Shown: piece after piece, positions 44,603 through 53,196 of the stretch
How positions within the stretch are numbered: the stretch's first letter is position 1
Layout: each line of letters opens with the position of its first letter
Source: Mycobacteriales bacterium
GTDB lineage: Bacteria > Actinomycetota > Actinomycetes > Mycobacteriales > Mycobacteriaceae
Direction of reading: 5' to 3'
DNA: 64,000 nt
Assembly (NCBI GenBank): GCA_012842085.1
Contig: DUTM01000013.1
Span: 1 to 64,000 of the forward strand
Notes under the pieces: generated by a model
Databases searched by the model: none
The model's input: the letters and a program-made list of their open reading frames with translations, nothing else
Told to the model about the DNA's origin: nothing
Position numbers and translations under genes: made by a program

Positions 44603-47600
44603 GCATACCACTTGTTGCCGGCGTAGCCGCCCAACCCCCAGGGCTGGTTCGCCAACAACACCCCGCTCACCATCAGAAAGGCGCCCGTAATGAGGGGAAG
44701 GTAGGTGCCACAGAAGCGGTCTATACGGTCCCCCACTGGTTCCATCGCCACATCGACAGTGACCACGCGCTGGCACTCTTCCCGGCGGTGCAATGCCACG
44801 AGTGAAGCAAGCGCCAACACCACTAGCAGTGCGAGCGCCAGTGCCCCGGCCAGCAGGAAAACCCGGTAGGGCCGGTCTGGCACAAACTCCAGTTCAATTT
44901 CCCCACCATATCCGGCTGGCACCACCCACGCCTGCTGCCAACCATTCGCCACAGTCGGGCGCAGCTCCCGGTTCTGCTTTGTGCGTGCCACCCAGCCGTT
45001 ATTAGTACTTTCCGGCACCACCAGCAGGCGGCTCTGGTTGCTGGCAGGAACATGAATGGTGCGCTGGGTGTCGGACCACTGAACTCTCCGCACACCCTGC
45101 GGCCAAGTGGCTGATTCAATGCTGCTAGAGGAGCTGGTTCCTGCTAGTTCCACTGGCTGCTGCACTCGCAATTCCACAGTGTCGATAGCGAGAGGCAGGT
45201 TCCCCGCACTAGCTTCCACCAATACTTCCTGCCCGGTCGGCAATCTAAGCTCCCCACCGGGACAAGCGGTCGCCACTACCGACTTGCCGTTGCTCAGCGC
45301 CTTGCGCAGCTCCGCCGAATCACCCACCAGCTGCAAAGGCACACGGGAAGACCCCACCCGGATGCTCAACCCCGCGTCCGCCTCTGTGCCGGTGCTGCAG
45401 CCATTAGCAGCCTGCGACAACGCTTTCCGCAGCTGCTTCTGCGAGGTTCCTTTAGTGCTGCCATCCCGGTAGTGGGGATTCCACCGCACCAAAACACGGG
45501 GCTGCACTGCCACCCCAGCCTGCGCTGCGATCTGCTGCGGAGACACTTGCGGAACCGTCACCACCCGCACCAAACGAGACCCCTCCTCCGCCGCAGCCAC
45601 CGGCACATCCTTTTCCGCATAGGCACTACCGGGGAACCGCTGGTGAAACACCCACTGCGCCGGGAACTCCGAACCCTGCGGAGCTGGCACCACAATCTGC
45701 CGGCCAATATTAACCGGCCGACCAGTCTCCCCATCCCGCACCGACACGGTGCTCAGCCCAAACTGCACCCCTGGGCTACCGTCCTTAGTCGCGACCGCCA
45801 CAATCCGCACCCACCCAGTCTTCCCGGGAGGCAGGGGCGTCGAGGTCCGCACCCCCGGCCGCACCGACACGGTTGTGGAACCCCGCTCCGTCACCACCGC
45901 CACCCGGGTAACAGTTGCGCCGGGCAGCCCCTGCGGCACCGTGAAACTAACCGAACCGTCCTGGAGGGGTTTGTGCAGATCAAGCTGCAACCATTGGCCA
46001 ACAGCACCCTGGAAAGTAAGGGACCGCCAACTGGTGTGCGGGTCGCCATCCACGGCTGCGGCCTCACTATAAGCGGGTTGCACATGGCGCAGCTGGTCGG
46101 CGTGGGCGGCGCTACTGGAGGAGGTGACGGTGGCGCCAAACCAGCGGGCATAGGTGATGTTTTGGGTGCTGGCCGGATAGTCGGCTAGGCGATTGTCGGT
46201 GTGGCGCTGAGCATGGCGACTGCGCAGGGCAGAAGCATGGTGGTCGAGGCTACCGAAATCCACTTCCCGCAAAGTGGGGGAATCGGTAACGGTAAGGCCA
46301 CGAGGTGGGGTGCCGGCAGGCGCAGGGGCGTCATGGGCAAGCATGGTGAGGGGTGGCAGGTGCGTATCGCGGCTGCGGGCCAGGGCAGCAAGCGGTTCCA
46401 AGGCTTCCGGCCCGCCCGCAATGATGGGAATATCGTTGGTGTCCACCAGCCAGGGGCCAGCCGGGAAGGGGGCATCAACGGCATAGATTTCTACCGCTGG
46501 AAAACCGTTCCGCAGTTTCTTTCCAAAGCTAGCCACGCGTTTGAGCCCCGGGGAGTGGCGCAGAGTCTGGTGGACACGAGCTGGGGAAGCAGCCCCAGAG
46601 GTTTTGAGATCCAGGTCGTTGCGCACAATCAGGTGGCGAATATTCTGGCTTGCCAGAGTGCCAGCCAAACCGGCGGAGGCGCGCCCGTCTGCAAAAAGTT
46701 CCTGCACCGAATCCATGGCGCGGATCGTCTCCGGCGGCACCAGCGGAATAATGTCCCGCACCGCCCACGGGGTGGTGGCCAAAGGTTGCAAGGGTTCATC
46801 GCGGGTAAGTCCCCAGAGTTGGCGAGCAAAATTGCTGCCCGGCACCAGCAGGGCTCGCCCCTCTGCGTGGTTCTCCAACCAGCTGGCGGTGGCTGCCCAA
46901 TGATCCGGCACCTCCCGATATCCGCCTTCCGGTGCTAACCGGAAACTCCACGCCGGGGCCACACTCACCACCAGCGCCAACACCACGGCAACCCCGCCGG
47001 CAACCCGCGGCCACCGCTCCAGTTGCGCAAGCTGAGTGCGGGGTTGGGGGAGAGGCACCCGGCTCAACAGGTGCGCGACCCCCAAACTGAGCGGCAAACG
47101 GATCAGAGGATCGAATTTGTGGAGGTTGCGGAACGCACTGCCAGCCCCGTCCAAGAAGCTTCGCACCTGCTCCGCGAACGGCGCACCCAGGTCTCCCACC
47201 CAGGGCAGGCAGATCACCGTCACCCCCAGCAGCAACATGCCAATCAACCGAGGACGGTGTCGCATACTGCGCAGCGTCAACCCTGCCAAACCAGCTGCCG
47301 CGACTGCGGTGGTGGCTAGGACGAAAACAGGTTCACTGACCAGCGCCGCGCCCGCTACGCGCTCGCCGGTGATGAAGGGCGTCCAGCTAGTAGTGCCGCG
47401 GAGAGTTTCGGTGAGGTTCGCCCAGCGGGTGGTGACGCCGGCAGACTCGATGAAGTCCAAAAATGGGGGACTGTAGTTGCCCAAAATAAACAACGGCCCC
47501 AGCCACCAGAGACACGCCAACACCCCACCCAGCACCCACCAGCCGGTGAAAACACCCCACTGTTTGAGTGCGGTTTTGCGGAGTGGCCGCAGTTGGGGAT

Positions 47601-48390
47601 CGCGGGTAGGCCACGGCAGGTGCGTGATCCACCACAAAAGAGCGGGGGTGACGGCCGCTAGGGTGGCGACGGCGTTCACCGCCCCCATGCCGGCCACCGC
47701 TAATGCGGAGAGCAGCGCGTAGGTGCGCAGTTGCCTAGTGCTGGGAAACTGTTCGGTGTTGTGGGGTGCCCTCAGTTCCGCAGTGGCAGTCTGGGGAGGG
47801 AAGGCTAGCACCACCGGCAGCAACACCCAGGGGGCCAACATGACGGGAAGAGTTTCGGAACTAATGGCGCCGAGGGTCGTCAACACCCGTGGGGAAAGCG
47901 CATAGGCAAGCCCACCAGCAACAAGCGGCCAGCTGAGAAGCCGAGCATCCGGGTCGTCGTGAGTATCGTGTTGAACACCTATCCCGAGGGCGCGGGCGAC
48001 GTGCACGAATCCCCAGAATCCGAGCCACAGCAGTAGTGCCCACCACAGGCGTTGCGTCACCCACGGAGCAATACCCACGGCGTCCCCCAACGCAAAAAAT
48101 GCCCCTTGCGGGAAAAGGTAGCCATAGGCCTGGTTTTGGAGTTGCCCCATGGGTGCATTCTCGGACCACAAATGCAGGGCTTGGGTAAGGAAACCGCCCG
48201 GATTGGCAGTCAGGTTGTGTTTGGTGTCGGCCACAATCAGGCCGGGGGATTGCAGAAAACTGAGCAGCAGGAAAAGAAAAGCGCTCAGCAGGTATGGCCA
48301 GTGACCCCGTCCGAGCTTGCTCAACCGGGGCTGCGACGCTGGTTTAGCGGCGTCCGTAGACAACTTGGCCGAGCATCGCATTATCGGCAT
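44479..48390 (-). CDS. aftD: Arabinofuranosyltransferase AftD
   Basis: Large GT-C membrane glycosyltransferase that adds D-arabinofuranose from decaprenyl-phospho-arabinose to arabinogalactan and lipoarabinomannan. The N-terminal multi-TM region (about 1-470) carries LIVADTKHNLTANPGGFL with the catalytic-type Asp. The periplasmic part includes discoidin/CBM-like modules (GDPHTSWRSLTFQGAVGQWL about 790; another about 1040-1150). Terminal helices follow. At 1303 aa it is slightly shorter than mycobacterial AftD. The start is uncertain: ATG 48390, ATG 48381 and TTG 48363 all lie inside the small upstream gene and none has a clear ribosome-binding site. The 3' end overlaps TmaT by 124 bp. Confidence 0.92.
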   Translation of the reverse strand: MPIMRCSAKLSTDAAKPASQPRLSKLGRGHWPYLLSAFLFLLLSFLQSPGLIVADTKHNLTANPGGFLTQALHLWSENAPMGQLQNQAYGYLFPQGAFFALGDAVGIAPWVTQRLWWALLLWLGFWGFVHVARALGIGVQHDTHDDPDARLLSWPLVAGGLAYALSPRVLTTLGAISSETLPVMLAPWVLLPVVLAFPPQTATAELRAPHNTEQFPSTRQLRTYALLSALAVAGMGAVNAVATLAAVTPALLWWITHLPWPTRDPQLRPLRKTALKQWGVFTGWWVLGGVLACLWWLGPLFILGNYSPPFLDFIESAGVTTRWANLTETLRGTTSWTPFITGERVAGAALVSEPVFVLATTAVAAAGLAGLTLRSMRHRPRLIGMLLLGVTVICLPWVGDLGAPFAEQVRSFLDGAGSAFRNLHKFDPLIRLPLSLGVAHLLSRVPLPQPRTQLAQLERWPRVAGGVAVVLALVVSVAPAWSFRLAPEGGYREVPDHWAATASWLENHAEGRALLVPGSNFARQLWGLTRDEPLQPLATTPWAVRDIIPLVPPETIRAMDSVQELFADGRASAGLAGTLASQNIRHLIVRNDLDLKTSGAASPARVHQTLRHSPGLKRVASFGKKLRNGFPAVEIYAVDAPFPAGPWLVDTNDIPIIAGGPEALEPLAALARSRDTHLPPLTMLAHDAPAPAGTPPRGLTVTDSPTLREVDFGSLDHHASALRSRHAQRHTDNRLADYPASTQNITYARWFGATVTSSSSAAHADQLRHVQPAYSEAAAVDGDPHTSWRSLTFQGAVGQWLQLDLHKPLQDGSVSFTVPQGLPGATVTRVAVVTERGSTTVSVRPGVRTSTPLPPGKTGWVRIVAVATKDGSPGVQFGLSTVSVRDGETGRPVNIGRQIVVPAPQGSEFPAQWVFHQRFPGSAYAEKDVPVAAAEEGSRLVRVVTVPQVSPQQIAAQAGVAVQPRVLVRWNPHYRDGSTKGTSQKQLRKALSQAANGCSTGTEADAGLSIRVGSSRVPLQLVGDSAELRKALSNGKSVVATACPGGELRLPTGQEVLVEASAGNLPLAIDTVELRVQQPVELAGTSSSSSIESATWPQGVRRVQWSDTQRTIHVPASNQSRLLVVPESTNNGWVARTKQNRELRPTVANGWQQAWVVPAGYGGEIELEFVPDRPYRVFLLAGALALALLVVLALASLVALHRREECQRVVTVDVAMEPVGDRIDRFCGTYLPLITGAFLMVSGVLLANQPWGLGGYAGNKWYAQLPALLALVAAAVSPWLETWLRSSAADRVRAAWRRFSQRL

Positions 48391-48511
48391 TGCCGTGGAT
48401 GCCTTGGGTGAGGTCGGAGCCCGCCACCGTGTCCGTTAGGGGGATGAAAATTGCGCAGGCCAAGGCGACACCAATGGCGGTGGTGACGGCGCCGGCAGAA
48501 GTAATCTTCAC
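48344..48511 (-). CDS. Small single-helix membrane/secreted protein (Rv0236A type)
   Basis: A 55-aa ORF: a short basic start, one hydrophobic helix (about 5-25, AVTTAIGVALACAIFIPLTD) and a polar C terminus ending VVYGRR. The GTG at 48511 is 6 nt after AGGAG. It lies immediately upstream of aftD and overlaps its predicted start by up to 47 bp in another frame, the same arrangement as Rv0236A before aftD in M. tuberculosis. It is easily missed because of its size. The function is unknown; it may be a small AftD partner. Confidence 0.78.
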   Translation of the reverse strand: MKITSAGAVTTAIGVALACAIFIPLTDTVAGSDLTQGIHGNADNAMLGQVVYGRR

Positions 48512-48520
48512 AAGCTGCTC

Positions 48521-49042
48521 CTAATTTTCGGGAGGGACAATAAGCACTGGGCGGTGGCCATTTTTGAGGACACGCTCAGACACCGAGGGGCGCATAAGTT
48601 CGGCGAACCCTGTGCGGCCGTGGGTTCCGGTAACAATAAGATCCGCGTCCAGCATGTCGGCCACTTTGGTTATAGCGTTCCAAATGCTGGTGGAGTATTG
48701 GACTATGTAGCTTTCGCTTTCCAATCCGGCGGCTTTAGCAAGTTGAGCGCCCTCGTAGGCGAACTTGCGGGCATCGGTGAGGGACGGATCTTCAATCATG
48801 TTTTCCGAGTCCCAGTCGCATTGCACAATGCCGGAGGCGCCCGAGGTGCGGACGGCCTGCAACTGGAAGCATTCCCAGGCGGTCACTAGGACAACGTTAT
48901 TGCCGGGAAAGAATTTGCCCACGTAGTTGATGGCGCGTTTTGCTTGGCGGGAGCCATCGTAGGCAATCAGAATGACGTGATTTTTGTCGTTGCCGGATTC
49001 GCTCACACTGTTCATCCTAGTCAGAATTGTCTGACTCATCAT
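48521..49042 (-). CDS. Universal stress protein, single UspA domain
   Basis: 173 aa, with one UspA domain starting VILIAYDGSRQAKRAINYV and ending GTHGRTGFAELMRPSVSERVL, which keeps most of the G-x2-G-x9-(S/T) nucleotide pattern (the last small residue is Ser). PVLIVPPE is the typical C terminus. Met10 (49015) is an alternative start. It begins 6 bp after the lipoprotein gene on the same strand, so the two probably form an operon linking an envelope lipoprotein to a stress response. It ends 9 bp before the small AftD-linked gene, which may also be cotranscribed. Confidence 0.88.
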   Translation of the reverse strand: MMSQTILTRMNSVSESGNDKNHVILIAYDGSRQAKRAINYVGKFFPGNNVVLVTAWECFQLQAVRTSGASGIVQCDWDSENMIEDPSLTDARKFAYEGAQLAKAAGLESESYIVQYSTSIWNAITKVADMLDADLIVTGTHGRTGFAELMRPSVSERVLKNGHRPVLIVPPEN

Positions 49043-49048
49043 TGTGGG

Positions 49049-49468
49049 TTAGCCAGCAAATCCCATGGCGGTAAGGAGCCGCACATCTTGGTTGGCGGGG
49101 ATCTCACAAGTGTGGCGGGCCAGGGTGAGGAGGGAAGGGTCGCCAAGCTGCAGATCGCCTGTCAGATTTTTCTGGTTGTTGGCGGAGTCTTGGCGTGCAT
49201 CGGCATAGGCGGAGGCTAATTCCGTGGCTTCGTCATAGTGGCGCAGTAGCCGATCGGTGGCTTCCTTTTGATCCTCTGCCCCTAACTTGTTGAATTCAGC
49301 GCAGGTGATATTGATTTCGGGGGCGATGCGGTCGGCAGCTGTTAAAGAGTCTGGAGCCTCAGTTGTGGGTTCGCTACATCCGGTGAACACCAGGAGTGCG
49401 GCTATGCCGGGGAGCAGGAAAGCGCGCAGGGCGCGAGTGAGAGAGTGCGGGGTGGCTCTATTCAGCAT
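49049..49468 (-). CDS. Putative lipoprotein with HdeA/HdeB-like domain
   Basis: 139 aa. The N-terminal signal ends in a lipobox-like LLVFTGC (Cys31), so the protein is probably lipid-anchored outside the membrane; Phe at -3 is non-ideal. The mature part has only two more cysteines, in ITCAEFNKLGAEDQ and RHTCEIPANQD. Their spacing and flanking residues recall the HdeA/HdeB acid-chaperone family, where the two cysteines form a disulfide. That assignment is tentative. It precedes the universal stress protein by 6 bp. Confidence 0.7.
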   Translation of the reverse strand: MLNRATPHSLTRALRAFLLPGIAALLVFTGCSEPTTEAPDSLTAADRIAPEINITCAEFNKLGAEDQKEATDRLLRHYDEATELASAYADARQDSANNQKNLTGDLQLGDPSLLTLARHTCEIPANQDVRLLTAMGFAG

Positions 49469-49552
49469 GCTTTAAGCCTAGTCGGAAAATATGCATACGC
49501 GGGGGATATGCACGACTGTCCAGTTGGATGGTTAAAGATGAGGTGGAGATAC

Positions 49553-49588
49553 ATTGAGGGGCTCCCTGCGTACAGGAAGCCCCTCAAT
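49553..49588. terminator. Hairpin between the dagK and lipoprotein genes
   Basis: ATTGAGGGGC (49553-49562) pairs with GCCCCTCAAT (49579-49588), and inner CCTG/CAGG extends the stem. It lies 65 bp downstream of the dagK stop on the minus strand. The U-tract is poor, so efficiency is uncertain. Confidence 0.6.
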
Positions 49589-49652
49589 TGCTATCGGGTG
49601 CTACTCCTGTCAACGATTATGGACGGTGACAGGGGGCAGCGGTGGTATGGAG

Positions 49653-50582
49653 TTATGGAACGAGGTAACGGCCAGCGCCCGGAACAATTTCACAGGTGAC
49701 AGGGGAGTTGGCCTTGAAGTCACCATCGGCGTAGAGCGGTGCACCCTCGATTTCTACGCGCACCTTCTTGGCGCGGTAGGTGGTGACACCAGGTTCGCCA
49801 ATGTGCTCGCCCGGACGGAGTTTCGGGGACAGCTTGGCGAGGTGCATCTTGCCGCGGTACTCGACACAGGTGATGTCCATGACACCATCCTGGGGGTCGG
49901 CGGACGGGCAGATGTACATGCCAGCACCGTAGGCGGCGGTGTTGCTGAAGGAGCACATGCAGTAGCGGCCTTCCACAACGCTGCCATCTTCGAAGGTGAT
50001 CTTGGTGGGGTAGCCCTTGAGGCTCAGGAAGGTGTAGGCCTCCGCAGCCAGGTAGCGGGCCTTGCCGTGGGGCCAGGACCACTTGTTGACGTAGTCAGAG
50101 ATGACGGAGTCCATGCCGGCACACATGATGGTGTTGAACCACTCGGGTTCATTGCCGTCTTCTGGGGTGATGAGACCAAGGTCGAGGTGCTGGACTTTGC
50201 CTTGGGCAACTACCCGGGCAGCTTCTTTAGCATCGGTGGAGATGCCGAGAACGCGAGCCAGGTCGTTACCGGAGCCTGCCGGAATGACTCCGAGAGGCTT
50301 CTTGCGGGTTGCTTGGACCTTCACACCGTTGGAAACAGTTCCGTCGCCACCGCAGACAACAACAGCGTCGATGCTGTCGTCGTCGAATGCGTTACGGAGT
50401 TCTTCGAGTCCAGCTTCTTTGGAGACTGGGGCGTGGCTTTCCACTTCCAGGCCGAGCCGTTCGAATTCTTCCAGAGCCTCAGCGCCAGCTTGAGTGGCGC
50501 GACCCTTGGCAGCATCAGGGTTGGTGAAGAAGGCGATCTTCTTTACTTCAATGTTTTCGGGAGCGTAGTTAGGTTCGGTCAT
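49653..50582 (-). CDS. Diacylglycerol kinase family lipid kinase
   Basis: Phosphorylates diacylglycerol or a related lipid to recycle phosphatidic acid at the membrane. The DAGK/NAD-kinase-like fold shows FFTNPDAAKG, VVVCGGDGTVSNGV with the nucleotide-binding GGDGT and PLGVIPAGSGNDLARVLGI. At 309 aa from ATG 50582 it is standard; a TTG eight codons upstream is the alternative. GAGG lies 2 nt before the ATG. In mycobacteria a related kinase takes part in phosphatidylinositol mannoside supply, but the substrate cannot be fixed here. Single gene. Confidence 0.9.
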   Translation of the reverse strand: MTEPNYAPENIEVKKIAFFTNPDAAKGRATQAGAEALEEFERLGLEVESHAPVSKEAGLEELRNAFDDDSIDAVVVCGGDGTVSNGVKVQATRKKPLGVIPAGSGNDLARVLGISTDAKEAARVVAQGKVQHLDLGLITPEDGNEPEWFNTIMCAGMDSVISDYVNKWSWPHGKARYLAAEAYTFLSLKGYPTKITFEDGSVVEGRYCMCSFSNTAAYGAGMYICPSADPQDGVMDITCVEYRGKMHLAKLSPKLRPGEHIGEPGVTTYRAKKVRVEIEGAPLYADGDFKANSPVTCEIVPGAGRYLVP

Positions 50583-51022
50583 GACCTCGATAGCTTTCGT
50601 GAACAAGTAGGACGTAATTCCATATCAATGCACTAATTTCGATGCACATCTTCAGCACAATGTGAGGGAATTCAGTACATGTTTTCGGTAGTACTCATAG
50701 TGCCAAAATGTCTAGGTTTGTGTTTGTGTAATGGAAACTATTGTTGACACAACCCCGCAAAGTTACACATTTTTCATAACTGTAAACATAGTATGTGCAG
50801 TTGAGCCGGTAATAAGTGACACTTTCTTAAAAAGTGTAAAAATTTGTTTTTTTGCCATAGTGGTGTTCTTGATTTTTTGTGTAATTTGCTAATAGAGATT
50901 TGTAAACCACCAGAAGGGTGTTGATAGAGCACTTTTTGAGGTGGCTCTCGCATTCGTAAAATGTAAGTATTTTGTTAGGTGCCGCAGAGGAGAAGCGCAC
51001 CCCGTATCGCCTTGGAGACCCT
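50583..51022. other. A/T-rich divergent promoter region
   Basis: About 440 bp between the divergent lipid-kinase and acyltransferase genes, markedly more A/T-rich than its surroundings. It includes a TTGACA hexamer (50744-50749) and an 11-bp palindrome ACATAGTATGT (50786-50796). I see no ORF with coding character and no RNA gene. The right end may encode 17 extra codons if the acyltransferase starts at TTG 50972. Confidence 0.5.
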
Positions 51023-52822
51023 ATGCCGCATGCCGATGAGCAACATCACCCGCTTGCGGATGTCGGTGACCCCAAAACTGGAGACGTTCCCAAGACTCCA
51101 AAGACTCCAGACACCTCAGACGCTTCAGGCGATACGGATCTTCCCGACACCGACCCGAACTATGGGTTGGAGCCTCCCGAGGAACTCCCTGCTCCGCCTT
51201 CGGGAATGCCGGCAGTAACGCCCCACCCGCTCGACCACTACCGCTCTGCAGCCTTTCTTATGGGATCTGAACCCGCATTCGAGCGCGCCGAGCCCTTCGA
51301 GCAACCCACCCTTTATCCCTTCCAGGTTGAACCGGATGAACCCGGCATGGAAACGCGCTTCCTGCAACGCGACGCGGCAGCCGCATTCGACCGCGTTGAG
51401 GCGGAGGACCATTCCACCAGTAAAGCGGTCGCCATTGCCCGTGCTTCGGAAGTCGCGGCGCGGGAAGCCGCTCGCGAAGCTGCCGAACGGGCGGCCGCCA
51501 ACGCACTTTCCGCTTCACCAGTGGTAGCCCTCAGCCCGACCCGGGCTGCGGAACGCTCCCACCGCAAGCGCCCTGTCCGGCACAGCCACCAGCTCCATGA
51601 ATACATTCCGGCCCTTACTGGTTTGCGCACCCTCGCCACCCTGGCGGTCTGTTTCTACTTTGTCGCCCACTGGACTGGACATTTCCGGATCTCCTACCTG
51701 GGCGGCGTTTTCGACAAGATCGGCAGCCTGGGGGTCTCCATATTCTTTATCCTCACCGGTTTCCTGCTTTTCCGGCAGTGGTTGATCCCGCTGGTGGAAC
51801 GCGACCGCGAACCCGCCCTCCAGTCCCGTAAAGTTGGCGAGTATTTCTGGAAACGGTTCCGGCGCCTCGTGCCACCGTATTGGACCACCGTCATTCTCGT
51901 GTACGGACTCTATTGGATATCCATGCGCGTTAACGGCACCACCTGGCTGCAGGAAGCCACCGAAACAACCCGGCAGGTGGGAACCGAGCCTATTGATTTT
52001 CTGCGTAACCTCACCTTCACGCAGTCCTACGGGCTGGGCCACTACCATCCTTCCTTCACCCAGTCGTGGGCCATCACCGTCACCTTCGCCTTCTATTTGC
52101 TGTTCCCTCTTATTGTGTGGGGGTCGACGGCGCTTGTGAACCGGAAGCGTTTCCACGCGCTGGGGACAATCCTTTACCTCATTCCCTTCTTCCTCATTAC
52201 CCCCATCTGGGACATCGCCACCCGCAACCTGCTCCTTGTGGATTATTCCTCTCGCACCTGGATGCCCGGTTTCCTCAGTTGGTTTATCGCCGGCATGATA
52301 ATGGCGGTGCTTTCTGTCCGCGTCCCCAAATATCGGGAGTCCCTCATTACGGTGAGCTCATTGCTGCTCAGTGTGGTGGCCTTCATCTGGTACGCCGCAA
52401 TCAACCTGGTGGGGGATCCGACTGCCCTGCCCGCTGGTTTTTCAGACACTTTCGGCCGTTGGGTATTCGGCATGCTGGTGGCGTGTGGGCTTATTGTTCC
52501 CCTCGTGTTCGGGGATCCGCACGGAGACAAACTCACCAGCGCCCTGCATCGTTTCTTAGGTTCCAGACCAATGGTGCTTTTTGGCCGCATCTCCTACGAA
52601 TTCTTCCTGCTGCAGATCCTCATCATCGAGTTCATTATGTGGGCACTGGGCTACCGCATGTTCTCCGGCAGCCTCCTGTTGGTGTTCCTGCTGACCTTGC
52701 TGGTGACGACACCCCTCGCCTGGTTGCTGCATATCGGCACCCGCTGGGCCACTGGGCAGCAACCGCTGCAGAAACGTTTCCAGACGCTCTCCCGCGGCGT
52801 AAAACGCACTAAACGCAACTGA
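51023..52822 (+). CDS. Acyltransferase 3 family membrane protein with long cytosolic N terminus
   Basis: 599 aa. A hydrophilic N-terminal region of about 190 residues (Pro/Thr/Asp-rich, then an Ala/Glu/Arg helix AREAAREAAERAAANA) precedes a ten-helix acyltransferase-3 domain: ALTGLRTLATLAVCFYFVAHW with the conserved His in TM1, YFWKRFRRLVPPYWTTVI and FTQSWAITVTFAFYLLFPLI. It transfers acyl or acetyl groups to envelope sugars or lipids; the acceptor is unknown. I chose ATG 51023 (GGAG 5 nt upstream) over TTG 50972. The gene ends 4 bp before the trp promoter. Confidence 0.85.
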   Translation: MPHADEQHHPLADVGDPKTGDVPKTPKTPDTSDASGDTDLPDTDPNYGLEPPEELPAPPSGMPAVTPHPLDHYRSAAFLMGSEPAFERAEPFEQPTLYPFQVEPDEPGMETRFLQRDAAAAFDRVEAEDHSTSKAVAIARASEVAAREAAREAAERAAANALSASPVVALSPTRAAERSHRKRPVRHSHQLHEYIPALTGLRTLATLAVCFYFVAHWTGHFRISYLGGVFDKIGSLGVSIFFILTGFLLFRQWLIPLVERDREPALQSRKVGEYFWKRFRRLVPPYWTTVILVYGLYWISMRVNGTTWLQEATETTRQVGTEPIDFLRNLTFTQSYGLGHYHPSFTQSWAITVTFAFYLLFPLIVWGSTALVNRKRFHALGTILYLIPFFLITPIWDIATRNLLLVDYSSRTWMPGFLSWFIAGMIMAVLSVRVPKYRESLITVSSLLLSVVAFIWYAAINLVGDPTALPAGFSDTFGRWVFGMLVACGLIVPLVFGDPHGDKLTSALHRFLGSRPMVLFGRISYEFFLLQILIIEFIMWALGYRMFSGSLLLVFLLTLLVTTPLAWLLHIGTRWATGQQPLQKRFQTLSRGVKRTKRN

Positions 52823-52826
52823 CCCC

Positions 52827-52856
52827 TTGCCAAGTTTCGCAGTTTTACTTTAAGAT
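52827..52856 (+). promoter_or_regulatory. trp operon promoter
   Basis: TTGCCA (52827-52832), 18-bp spacer, TAAGAT (52851-52856). The -10 ends 7 nt before the ATG of the leader peptide, so transcription should start at or next to that ATG. Confidence 0.6.
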
Positions 52857-52863
52857 CATCGGT

Positions 52864-52953
52864 ATGACTAACGCCTTTGGACTTTTCAACGCCCACACCT
52901 GCGGCTTTGCCATGTCCAGTTGGCGATGGCGCGGTAGCTTCCTTTCTGCCTAG
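52864..52953 (+). CDS. trpL: trp operon leader peptide, probably leaderless
   Basis: A 29-codon ORF with two Trp codons separated by one Arg (SSWRWRG) near its end and a TAG stop. It lies 243 bp before trpE. Stalling of ribosomes at the Trp pair would couple tryptophanyl-tRNA level to transcription of the operon, the classical attenuation scheme also known in Corynebacterium. No ribosome-binding site is present, and the -10 element lies 7 nt upstream, so it would be translated from a leaderless mRNA. It is not similar in length or Trp run to the E. coli leader. Confidence 0.75.
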   Translation: MTNAFGLFNAHTCGFAMSSWRWRGSFLSA

Positions 52954-53122
52954 ACGCAACGGATAAGCACTTCGCCTCTTTTTCCCGGTTGTTCCGCTTT
53001 CCGTCTGTCTTATCGGCAGAGCCTCAATCCCGCGGCCCGGCTTCTTCCACGGATACCCCCTTTTCTTCAGGTAACCCGTATTTCCGCATCACTTCCATAA
53101 CGCTCGTAGTGTGTCGTCTGCC
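52945..53122 (+). promoter_or_regulatory. trp attenuator region with alternative pairings
   Basis: At the end of trpL, TCTGCC (52945-52950) and GATAAG (52962-52967) can pair with the adjacent CTTATC-GGCAGA (53009-53020). The same GGCAGA can instead pair with TCTGCC at 53117-53122. Ribosome stalling at the Trp codons would hide or free the first strand, giving two exclusive folds. I did not find a textbook U-tailed terminator, so the termination mechanism is open. Confidence 0.45.
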
Positions 53123-53196
53123 TCGGCCCCTGCGTAAGCGCCACTGGTGAAGCCTCCTGCCGCAGTCCCCTCCGAGACTCACCAGACAGGATCCCC

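Noticed and set aside
49554-50636. 360-codon plus-strand ORF opposite the diacylglycerol kinase gene
   Set aside because: Antisense shadow; the lipid kinase motifs are on the minus strand.
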